A stretch of 64,000 nt of DNA, from positions 16,054 through 80,053 of the forward strand of contig NZ_FLSP01000034.1 of NCBI RefSeq assembly GCF_900091315.1, given 5' to 3'. Below the pieces are notes generated by a model. That model was not told the origin of the DNA and ran no database searches. It was given only the letters and a program-made list of their open reading frames with translations. Made by a program: the position numbers and the translations under genes. This document shows positions 20,401 through 25,139 of the stretch, piece by piece. Each line of letters opens with the position of its first letter. The stretch's first letter is position 1. This stretch comes from Streptomyces sp. DI166. GTDB lineage: Bacteria; Actinomycetota; Actinomycetes; Streptomycetales; Streptomycetaceae.

Positions 20401-23381
20401 CGCTGGCCACCCTGCACGTCCACGGCGCCGGGCCCGACTGGGCCGCGTACTTCGCCGGCCGCCCGGTCCGCCGGGCCGAGCTGCCGACGTACGCCTTCCA
20501 GCGGTCCCGCTACTGGCTCGACGCCGAGCCGGTGACCGCCGACCTCGCCGCCGCCGGACTCGCCGCGGGCGACCACCCGCTGCTCGCGGCCGGTACCGCG
20601 CTCGCGGGCGGCGACGGCTACCTCCTCACCGGGCGCCTGTCGCTGACCACGCACCCCTGGCTCGCCGACCACGCCGTCTCCGGCACACCCGTACTGCCCG
20701 GCACCGCGTTCCTGGAGCTGGCGCTGCTCGCCGCGGAGCGGGTCGGCTGCCCGGCCGTCGACGAACTCACCCTGGAGGCACCGCTCGCCCTGCCCGAACA
20801 GGGCGCCGTCCACGTCCAGGTCACCGTCGGCGCGCCCGGTGAGGACGGCGGCCGGGAGGTCAGCGTGCACACCCGGCCCGACGACGCCACCGACGACGAA
20901 CCGTGGACCCGGCACGCCGTCGGCCGCCTCACCTCCGAGCCCGCCGCGGACGAGCGGGCGCCGCTCACGGACTGGCCGCCGCAGGGCGCCGAACCCGTCG
21001 CCGTGAACGGCCTTTACGACCGCTTCGCCGGGGGCGGCTTCGCCTACGGCCCGGCGTTCCAGGGCCTGACGGCCGCCTGGAGGGACGGTGACACCGTCTA
21101 CGCGGAGATCGCGCCGCCCGCCGAGGTCGCCGCCGACGCCGTCCGCTACGGGCTGCACCCGGCGCTCCTCGACGCCGCCGTGCAGACCGTCGGCCTCACC
21201 CCGGCCGCCGACAGCGCCGTGATGCCGTTCAGCTGGACCGGCGTACGGCTGCACACGCGCGGCGCCGACGCGCTGCGGGTCCGGCTCACCCGGACCGGCC
21301 CCGACACGGTGACCCTGCACGCCACCACGCCCGACGGCCGGGCCGTCGCCACCGTCGGCGCGCTGACGCTGCGCCCGCTGCCCGACGCGAGCCGGCTCGG
21401 GGACCGGCGTGCCGCCCGCCACCTGCACGAGGTGGACTGGGTGACCCCGGCCGCCGCCCCGGCCCGTATCACCGGCGCCTGGGCGGTGCTCGGCGACGAC
21501 GAGGCCCTGGACGCGGCACTGAGCGCCACCGGCATCACCGCCGTCCGCCACGCCGACCCGGCCGCCCTGGCCGCTGCCGTGGCCGCCGGGGACACCCCGG
21601 CGCCCGCGACCGTGCTGGCGGCCGTCGGCGAGAGTGCCGACTGGACGGACCCCGTGGCGCTCTCCCGCACCACCGGGCACGTGCTGCGGCTGCTCCAGGA
21701 CTGGCTCGCCGACGACACCTTCCACGCCACCCGGCTGGTGCTCGTCACCCGGCGCGCCATGACCGTGCACGACGGCGACCACGCGCCCGACCCCGTCGCC
21801 GCCGCCGTCTGGGGCCTGGTGCGCACCGCCCAGTCCGAGAACCCGGGCCGGTTCGTGCTCGTCGACTGGGACGGCGCCCAGGAGTCCCACGCCGCCCTCA
21901 CCGCCGCGCCGGGCTTCGACGAACCCCAGCTCGCGGTGCGCAAGGGCGAGGCGCGGGTGCCCCGGCTGGTCCGTACGACGGCACTGACCGGCGGCGCCGA
22001 CGACGGTACGGGCACCCTGCTCGACCCCGACGGCACCGTCCTGGTCACCGGCGCGACCGGCGCGCTCGGCGGCCTGCTCGCCCGGCACCTGGTCACCCGG
22101 CACGGCGCCCGCAACCTGCTGCTCGTCGGCCGGCGCGGGCCCGACGCGCCCGGCGCCCGGGAACTCGTCGACGACCTGTCCGCACTCGGCGCCCGAGCCG
22201 ACCTCGTCGCCTGCGACACCGCCGACCGGGACGCCCTGGCCGCGCTGCTCGCCACCATCCCGGCCGAGCGTCCGCTGACCGCGGTCGTCCACACCGCCGG
22301 AGTCCTCGCTGACGGCGTCATCGGCTCCCTCACCCAGGAGCACCTGGACACGGTGCTCGCCGCGAAGGTGACCGGCGCCCTGCACCTGCACGACCTCACC
22401 CGGGGCCGTGAACTGCGGGCCTTCGTGCTGTACTCCTCGCTCGCCGGGGTCTTCGGCGGCGCCGGACAGGGCAACTACGCGGCGGCCAACGCCTTCCTGG
22501 ACGCCCTCGCCCGGCAGCGCCGCGCGCAGGGCCTGCCCGCCCAGTCCCTGGCGTGGGGTCTGTGGGAGGAACGCTCGGCGATGACCGGCAAGCTCGACGG
22601 GGCGGACCTGCGGCGCATGGCGCGCGGCGGGGTCGTACCGATGCCGTCCGAGCAGGCCCTGGAACTGTTCGACGCGGCCGTCGCCACGGACCGGGCCGTG
22701 CTGGTCCCGGCCCGCTTCGACACGGCGGGACTGCGCACTCCCGACGGAGACGTCCCGGCGCTGCTGCGGTCCCTCGTCCGGCCCGCGCCCGGCCGCGGCA
22801 CCGGCAGCGCGCCCGCCGCCGAGGGTGCCGGAACGGCGGAGCGGCTGCGGGAGCGGCTGGCCGGCCTGGACGCGGAGGCCCGGCTCGGTCTCCTCGCCGA
22901 CCTCGTCCGCGACCACGCCGCCGCGGTGCTCGGCTACGCCGACTCCGACGCGGTGGACGCCGAACGGGGCTTCCTGGAGATGGGATTCGACTCGCTGACC
23001 GCCGTCGAACTGCGCAACCGGCTCACCGCCGCCACGGGGCTGCGGCTGCCCGCCACCCTGCTGTTCGACTACCCGACCCCTCTCGGTCTCGCCCGGCACT
23101 TGCGGGAGGAGACGGCGCCCGGCGCCGCCGCCTCCGTCCAGCCGGTGCTCGCCCAACTCGACCTCCTGGAGGGCGTGCTGGAGGAGATCGCGGGCGACGA
23201 GTCGGTCCGCAGCACGCTCGCCGGGCGGCTGCGCGGCCTCCTGACCCGCCTGGACGGACCCGTCTCCGCGGCCGTGGGCGACCCGGCGGCGGAACCGGTC
23301 CTGGCGGTCGAGGAGCGCCTGGAGTCGGCCAGCGACGACGACCTGTTCGACTTCATCGACAAGCAGTTCGGGGCCGAGTGA
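8448..23381 (+). CDS. Modular type I PKS, three modules (PKS2)
   Basis: A 4977-residue PKS adding three extender units. The N-terminus (MANEDKLRDYLK followed by an Arg/Glu-rich helix) is the coiled-coil docking domain typical of actinomycete modular PKSs. Modules in order: KS-AT(methylmalonyl)-KR; KS-AT(methylmalonyl)-KR; KS-AT(malonyl)-DH-KR, each with an ACP. The C-terminus (SDDDLFDFIDKQFG) is a docking domain, with no thioesterase. ATG 8448 is annotated, but AGGGA ends only 3 nt before it. The in-frame ATG at 8457 gives the conserved MANEDKL start with a 12-nt spacer, so the true start is uncertain by three codons. Oddity: the first KS reads DTMCSSS at its active site, where the other complete KSs here read DTACSSS. 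Confidence 0.97.
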   Translation: MTPMANEDKLRDYLKLVTTDLRQTRRRLQEVESRQQEPIAIVSMSCRFPGSAHTPEDFWELLVEGVDTVSELPAGRGWDLENLYHPDPEHQGTTYTRSGAFLYDAADFDPAFFGISPREATTMDPQQRLLLETSWEALERAGIDPGTLRGEQAGVFVGSSDQGYGAAAAQARDRVEGHMLTGGAGAVLSGRIAYTLGLEGPAVTVDTMCSSSLVALHLAVQALRQDECRLALAAGATVMATPRNFVEFSRQRGLAPDGRCKPFAAGADGTGWGEGVGVLLLERLSDARRNGHPVLAVIRGSAINQDGASNGLTAPNGPSQERVIRAALANARLTPDLVDALEAHGTGTTLGDPIEAQAVLATYGRDRPADHPLWMGSLKANIGHLQASSGVAGVIKMVMAMRHGVLPRLLHLDEPTPHVDWSSGAVALPTDNQPWPETSRPRRAGVSSFGGSGTNAHVVLEEAPEAPEPEAAPEPEPVFAAGGVVPWVVSGRGQEGLAGQAGRLAAFASEAGEGIRPVDVAWSLAATRAALEHRAVALGTGHTELGGILHTLAAQGGTAPGVVTGSFDAEPDGVAFVFPGQGAQWAGMGRELWDASPVFAESMEACERALAPHVEWSLSDVVRDGRELSDVDVVQPVSWAVMVSLAAVWQACGVRPSVVVGHSQGEIAAAVVAGGLSLEDGARVVALRSKAIRAIAGRGGMVSVPLPLEQVEELLGDRVDIAAVNGPSSVVVAGDADALDELMAHCEGADIRARRIPVDYASHTWHVEAIENELARVLGPVVPRTGEVPFFSTTEAELIDTARLDGGYWYRNLRQRVRFADAIQGLVDEGYSAFVEVSSHPVLGMPVQETAPDATVVGTLRRDDGGTARFLTSLAEAWVRGIPVDWTKVLAGQGGRTVELPTYAFQHRPYWFDTSAPQALTAGAAAEDPVDADFWAAVEEQDLGALSRTIDAAGEEEQEALERALPVLSAWRRGRRATATIDSWRYRIAWRPAADRPVGTLTGTWLVAVPALHADSDLVRVCLDGLAEQGARTAPLFVDAADTDRDRLAALMTETARHSGTDTFEGVLSFLALDEHPYLEQPGLAAGLVAGLALIQACADTGLRSPLWLATSGAVTTGTADPLRNPVQNGTWGMGRVAALEHPEFWGGLVDLPETPDDRTAARLCSILAGSESEADADAEDQLAVRRTGVLSRRLVRTPAGSAPAERTWTSRGTALITGGTGGLGGHTARWLARNGTEHLVLLSRRGPDAPGAAELEAELRELGARVTIAACDIADRDALAALVARVEADGPPIRTVVHTAGVGILIPLATTTLQEFADGAEAKYSGVANLDAVFDDDRLDAFVVFSSVAGVWGSGDHGAYAAANAYADAVAEHRRARGLAGTSIAWGIWSDEGGGMGLEVVQEQLRWRGIPFMDPKLAVAAMQQVLDRDECFIAVADIDWERFVPVFTAARHRPLLTEVPEVAELLRAEQERLRDDVPDTQSAGLLARLRGLSAEDQEQAVLDLVRGQVAGVLGHSSPNDVETGRAFRELGFDSLTSVELRNRLNAATGLRLPVTVIFDRPTVTALARHIREELLGTTDTLPVPASVPVAAVDDDDPIAVVSMSCRYPGGANSPEELWRILAEGRDVIDVFPDDRAWDLDALYDPDPDREGTCYAREGGFVYDAGDFDPAFFGISPREAVAMDPQQRLLLETAWEAVERAGLLPEHLHGAPVGVYVGAGNQGFGGLDNLPEGVEGHIVTGSATSVLSGRISYTLGLAGSAVTIDTACSSSLVALHMAVESLRSGECSMALAGGVAVMVEPIGLIGFARTRGIARDGRSKAFAKAADGMGLAEGAGMVLLERLSDARRNGHPVLAVIRATALNQDGASNGLSAPSGPAQQQVIRAALTKAGLTPADVDAVEAHGTGTTLGDPIEAQALLATYGQGRDPEHPLWLGSVKSNIGHAQAASGVAGVIKMVLALQHGLLPQTLHVDEPTPHVDWSAGAVSLLTEPVEWPRVEGRPRRAGVSSFGVSGTNAHVVLEEAPEAPESEAAPEPEPVFLAGGVVPWVVSGRGREGLAGQAGRLAEFAAEADEGMRPVDVAWSLAATRTAFENRAVALGAGLDEIASRLDELASGAVSASGVVRGAVVPGADRVVFVFPGQGAQWAGMGRELWDASPVFAESMEACERALAPYVEWSLSEVVRDGRELSDVDVVQPVSWAVMVSLAAVWRACGVRPSVVVGHSQGEIAAAVVAGGLSLEDGARVVALRSKAIRAIAGRGGMVSVPLPLEQVEELLGDRVDIAAVNGPSSVVVAGDADALDELMAHCEGADIRARRIPVDYASHTWHVEAIEDELARVLAPVQPQTGDVPFLSTTEAELIDTARLDGGYWYRNLRQRVRFADAIQNLTEQGYSAFVEVSSHPVLGMPVQETAPDATVVGTLRRDDGGTARFLTSLAEAWVRGIPVDWTKVLAGQGGRTVQLPTYAFQHCRYWLEKTTPAVVATASDTVDARFWDAVEREDLESLAEALRLEHREPLAELMPALSRWRKDAAARSAVDNWRYKVVWKPLGGESRSVAMDGDWLLVVPEGESIPAEFEVGVADALTRHGARVTTLSVAADADRVGLSALLTDALTDGLPSPSGVLSLLALDETPYADGSALSGGLALTTALLQALGDAGIAAPLWIGTRGAVSTGRADRLTAPVQAQVWGLGRIAALEYPQRFGGLVDLPQELDERAGTRLVAALTATPDEDQLVVRGTGLFVRRLVRAERPDTAPVAWAPEGTVLVTGGTGGVGAQVARRLAGNGAGHLLLVSRRGAEAPGAAELEAELTGLGARVTVAACDVADRDQLAALLAAVPGDRPLTAVVHAAGVLDDGVLDGLTPERAETVLRPKTAAALNLHELTRDLGLSAFVLFSSLAGTLGGPGQGSYAAANAFLDALARVRHADGLPATSVAWGAWGGGGLAAGETGERLARSGMPAMDPESALTALEQAVLGAEPVLAVADVRWETYAYAHADRPARVIAELPEVRAAEDARRTTTEGEGNAVVARLAGLPYDEQRRELLTLVRALAAGALGYSGPEEIDEERAFRDLGFDSLTAVALRNTIAETTGLRLPVTLVFDHPTATALADRLHQDLFGAVPAVREAAPAAVAAADDDPVVIVSMSCRYPGGAHSPEDLWRLLVRGGDAVSAFPDDRGWDLEGAFDPDPDRPGTFYARGGGFLYDAHHFDPEFFGMSPREALAVDPQQRLLLEASWEAFERGGIDPGAVRGSRTGVFVGSNYHDYGSRVQHAPKDFEGYLATGSAGSVASGRISYTFGLEGPAVTVDTACSSSLVALHMAAQALRSGECSMALAGGVTVISSLDTFIEFSRQRALSADGRCKAFSEDADGAGWAEGVGMVLLERLSDARRNGHPVLAVLAGSAVNQDGASNGLTAPSGPAQQRVIRQALASAGIGPADVDAVETHGTGTRLGDPIEAQALMATYGQDRPADRPLRIGALKSNIGHTQAAAGVGGVIKMVLALRHGLLPRTLHAERPSTGIDWDAGAVTLLTEPVEWPGGGERPRRAGVSAFGISGTNAHVILQEPPAGVEDSVSPEGAPVPAASGEVVPWVLSGRTTDALHAQAARLLAHLEDPERRDDASDLDIAHTLAVGRAAFDRRAALVGRGRDELLDALRALAEGREAPGVLRGVRRRDGRTAFLFSGQGSQRPGMGRELYAAQPVFADAVDAVCAELDRELQHPLKSVLFAAAGSPEAALLDRTDYTQAGLFALEVAQFRLLEHWGLRPDVVVGHSIGEIAAAHVAGVLGLADACRLVAARGRLMGQLPDGGAMLAVQAGEAEVTEVLRTYEERVAVAAVNGPTSVVVSGDEEAVEELAEAWREAGVRTKRLTVSHAFHSPRMEPMRAPFAAEIRDLDYSAPAVQIVCDLTGEVAAPGELEGADYWVRHVREAVRFADVVTTLERQGVTAYVELGPDGVLSAMTRDCLTDPDAAVVTPLLRRDRPEDTALTTALATLHVHGAGPDWAAYFAGRPVRRAELPTYAFQRSRYWLDAEPVTADLAAAGLAAGDHPLLAAGTALAGGDGYLLTGRLSLTTHPWLADHAVSGTPVLPGTAFLELALLAAERVGCPAVDELTLEAPLALPEQGAVHVQVTVGAPGEDGGREVSVHTRPDDATDDEPWTRHAVGRLTSEPAADERAPLTDWPPQGAEPVAVNGLYDRFAGGGFAYGPAFQGLTAAWRDGDTVYAEIAPPAEVAADAVRYGLHPALLDAAVQTVGLTPAADSAVMPFSWTGVRLHTRGADALRVRLTRTGPDTVTLHATTPDGRAVATVGALTLRPLPDASRLGDRRAARHLHEVDWVTPAAAPARITGAWAVLGDDEALDAALSATGITAVRHADPAALAAAVAAGDTPAPATVLAAVGESADWTDPVALSRTTGHVLRLLQDWLADDTFHATRLVLVTRRAMTVHDGDHAPDPVAAAVWGLVRTAQSENPGRFVLVDWDGAQESHAALTAAPGFDEPQLAVRKGEARVPRLVRTTALTGGADDGTGTLLDPDGTVLVTGATGALGGLLARHLVTRHGARNLLLVGRRGPDAPGARELVDDLSALGARADLVACDTADRDALAALLATIPAERPLTAVVHTAGVLADGVIGSLTQEHLDTVLAAKVTGALHLHDLTRGRELRAFVLYSSLAGVFGGAGQGNYAAANAFLDALARQRRAQGLPAQSLAWGLWEERSAMTGKLDGADLRRMARGGVVPMPSEQALELFDAAVATDRAVLVPARFDTAGLRTPDGDVPALLRSLVRPAPGRGTGSAPAAEGAGTAERLRERLAGLDAEARLGLLADLVRDHAAAVLGYADSDAVDAERGFLEMGFDSLTAVELRNRLTAATGLRLPATLLFDYPTPLGLARHLREETAPGAAASVQPVLAQLDLLEGVLEEIAGDESVRSTLAGRLRGLLTRLDGPVSAAVGDPAAEPVLAVEERLESASDDDLFDFIDKQFGAE
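8556..13190 (+). other. PKS2 module 1: KS-AT(methylmalonyl)-KR(A2)-ACP
   Basis: KS about 8556-9830, catalytic Cys at 9072-9074 preceded by Met rather than Ala. AT about 10170-11190 (GHSQG, YASH). KR about 11395-12780 with Trp at 12504, His at 12519, Tyr at 12528 and no LDD. ACP about 12950-13185 with Ser at 13050-13052. Predicted unit: alpha-methyl, beta-hydroxy. Confidence 0.9.
13230..17790 (+). other. PKS2 module 2: KS-AT(methylmalonyl)-KR(B)-ACP
   Basis: KS about 13230-14520 (DTACSSS). AT about 14845-15870 (GHSQG, YASH). KR about 16060-17420 with an LDD motif near 16993-17001 and no Trp before the Tyr, hence B-type, opposite in hydroxyl stereochemistry to the preceding three modules. ACP about 17560-17790 with Ser at 17664-17666. 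Confidence 0.9.
17850..23110 (+). other. PKS2 module 3: KS-AT(malonyl)-DH-KR-ACP
   Basis: KS about 17850-19120. AT about 19450-20520 with GHSIG and HAFH, the malonyl-CoA signature. DH about 20560-21390 with catalytic His at 20670-20672 in HAVSGTPVLP and Asp in LLDAAVQ. KR about 21430-22620, B-type-like with LADG in place of LDDG. ACP about 22880-23110 with Ser at 22992-22994. No ER. Predicted unit: alkene. Confidence 0.92.
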
Positions 23382-23436
23382 GGTACCACCTGGTGTCACC
23401 CCGGCCCACCCCGACCAGACCGGAAGAGAGCGAACC

Positions 23437-24423
23437 GTGTCGGAACACGTGCTGAACGTGGGCGTGGTCGGCTGTGCCGCCATTGCCCGGCGGACCACGC
23501 TGCCCGCGCTGGCGGCCGAGCCGTCGGTGCGGCTGGTGGCCGTCGCCAGCCGCAGCCGCGAGAAGGCGGAGGACGTCGCGCGGACGTTCGGCTGCGAGGC
23601 GATCACCGGTTATGCCGCGCTCCTGGCGCGCGACGACATCGACGCCGTGTACGTGCCGCTGCCGCCCGCGCTGCACGCCGAGTGGGTGGCGCGGGCGCTG
23701 GCGGCGGGCAAGCACGTCCTGTCCGAGAAGCCCTGCGTCACCAGCCGCGCCGAGGCTGCCGAACTGGTCGGCGCGGCGCGGGACGCCGGGCTGCTGCTGA
23801 TGGAGAACTTCGCCTTCCTCCATCACGGCCAGCACGACGCCGTACGCGCCCTCGTCGACGCCGGTGCGATCGGTGAACCCCGCCACCTCGGCGCGGAGTT
23901 CGCCTTCCCGCCGCTGCCCGACGGAGACATCCGTTACGACCCGGCGCTCGGCGGCGGCGCGCTGCTCGACGCCGGTGTCTACACCCTGCGCGCGGCGAGC
24001 CTCTACCTCGGCCCCGAGGTCGCCGTGCACGGCGCGGTGCTGCGGGACGATCCCGCGACCGGTGTCGACGTGGCCGGGGCGGCGCTGGTCGCCGACCCGG
24101 CCGGGCGCACGGGGCAGTTGACGTTCGGCTTCGACCGGTCGTACCGGTGTGCCTGCACCCTGTGGGGCAGCGAGGGCAGTATCACCCTGGACCGGGCGTT
24201 CACGGCGCCGCCCGGCCTGCGGCCGGTGCTGAGGCTGGTCCGCCAGGACCACGTGGAGGAGCGCACGCTTCCCGCGGGCCATCAGTTCGCCTCCCTGGTC
24301 GCCCGGTTCGCCCGCACGGTGCTGGACGGCGGGGACTTCAAGGGGCCCGGCGAGGACATTCTGCGGCAGGCCGAACTGGTCGACGCGGTGCGCGCGGCGG
24401 CGGGCCGGGCAGCGGTGTGCTGA
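23437..24423 (+). CDS. Gfo/Idh/MocA-family oxidoreductase, possible NDP-deoxysugar ketoreductase
   Basis: A 328-residue NAD(P)-dependent oxidoreductase. An N-terminal Rossmann fold begins GVVGCAAIARR, and the family EKP motif is present with Lys98 (SEKPC). A C-terminal sheet domain follows, with GGGALLDAGVY contributing to the substrate pocket. Length and layout match the family, including the 3-ketoreductases used in 2,6-dideoxyhexose pathways of macrolide clusters. The GTG start at 23437 follows GGAAGAGAG by 6 nt, 55 bp after PKS2, so it may share the PKS transcript. The sugar role is inferred from context: no other sugar gene or glycosyltransferase is in this window, and other Gfo/Idh/MocA substrates are possible. 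Confidence 0.85.
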   Translation: MSEHVLNVGVVGCAAIARRTTLPALAAEPSVRLVAVASRSREKAEDVARTFGCEAITGYAALLARDDIDAVYVPLPPALHAEWVARALAAGKHVLSEKPCVTSRAEAAELVGAARDAGLLLMENFAFLHHGQHDAVRALVDAGAIGEPRHLGAEFAFPPLPDGDIRYDPALGGGALLDAGVYTLRAASLYLGPEVAVHGAVLRDDPATGVDVAGAALVADPAGRTGQLTFGFDRSYRCACTLWGSEGSITLDRAFTAPPGLRPVLRLVRQDHVEERTLPAGHQFASLVARFARTVLDGGDFKGPGEDILRQAELVDAVRAAAGRAAVC

Positions 24424-24427
24424 GCCG

Positions 24428-24772
24428 TCAGGCCCGGCCGGCGTCGATGACGTTTCGCAGCTGGGACCTGGCCGTGACGCCCAACTTCGGGAAACTGCGG
24501 TACAGATGGGAGCCGACCGTGCGCGGCGAGAGCAGGAGGCGTTCGCCGATCTGCCGGTTGGTCAGGCCGCGCGCCGCCAGGCGCACGATCTGCTTCTGCT
24601 GCGGGGTGAGGTCCGGCAGCCGGTCCCCTCCACCGGGGTTCTGGCGGACCCCAGCGGCCCGCAGCTCAGCGCGGGCGCGGGCGGCCCAGGGCTCGGCGCC
24701 CAGCCGTACGAACGTCTCCAGCGCGGCGGTCAGCAGCGGCCGGGCCCGGCCCGGGCGCAGTCGGCGGCGCAG
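24428..24772 (-). pseudogene. C-terminal remnant of a LuxR-type (LAL-like) regulator
   Basis: On the minus strand about 115 codons end at TGA (24430-24428) and encode a clear LuxR HTH: LTPQQKQIVRLAARGLTNRQ, then IGERLLLSPRTVGSHLYR. It is preceded by RPLLTAALETFVRLGAEPWA, typical of the region before the HTH in large ATP-binding LuxR (LAL) activators. No start codon, ATPase or receptor domain is present. Homology stops near 24772, where plus-strand P450-like sequence begins. It lies tail-to-tail with the oxidoreductase, whose stop is at 24421-24423. It is most likely a truncated relic. Confidence 0.8.
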
Positions 24773-24773
24773 C

Positions 24774-25030
24774 CGCTACGCCGACCCCGACCGGTTCGAC
24801 CCCACGCGCGCCGACATCCGGCCGCTGAGCTTCGGCGGGGCGCCCACTACTGCCTCGGCGCGCTGCTGGCCAGGCTGGAGGCAACCGTTGCTTTCGGTCG
24901 GTTACCGACGAGTATTCCGGGCCTCGCGCCCGCTCCGGGCACCGCCCCGACTCGCCGCGACCGGATCGTCCTGCGTGGCCACGCGACCTTTCCGGTCGTT
25001 CTCGGCGGCCACCGTACCGCCGGAATGTGA
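24774..25030 (+). pseudogene. C-terminal cytochrome P450 remnant with a 1-nt frameshift
   Basis: The plus strand encodes YADPDRFDPTRADIRPLSFGG (part of the pre-heme region), then continues one base out of frame as AHYCLGALLARLEA, the heme-Cys loop. The tail VLRGHATFPVV, ending at TGA 25028-25030, is typical of a P450 C-terminus. Restoring one G at 24835-24842 would rebuild FGGGAHYCLG. About three quarters of the gene, upstream of 24774, is missing. It cannot encode a working enzyme and marks an ancient rearrangement junction. Confidence 0.8.
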
Positions 25031-25139
25031 AATCGCTAACAGGCCGAAATTCCACCCCCGCCGGCCGTTGCGCTTTTTCGGCCGGGCCCGTCGTGAAACG
25101 CTCGGGCCGGATGAGTAACACCTTGGAAGGGAATGCGAG
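25031..25139 (+). promoter_or_regulatory. Leader region of the AfsA-centred operon
   Basis: A 109-bp gap, AT-richer than its surroundings at 25031-25050, ahead of the seven-gene operon. GGAAGGGA at 25125-25132 is a good ribosome site 7 nt before the TTG at 25140. I could not assign -10 and -35 boxes. An imperfect GC hairpin at about 25082-25110 lies before the ribosome site. Confidence 0.4.

Noticed and set aside
16317..23606. Very long open reading frames antisense to the PKS genes (also 44176-50235 and 49853-55696, minus strand)
   Set aside because: They mirror PKS codons in high-GC DNA. Their translations are low-complexity Gly/Arg/Val/Ala-rich sequence with no domain, and the plus strand carries clear KS, AT and KR motifs throughout.
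25082..25110. Imperfect GC-rich hairpin before the AfsA operon, considered as an attenuator or terminator
   Set aside because: The stem has a bulge and a long loop, and self-complementary GC runs are frequent here. There is no upstream coding gene on the strand that would need termination.
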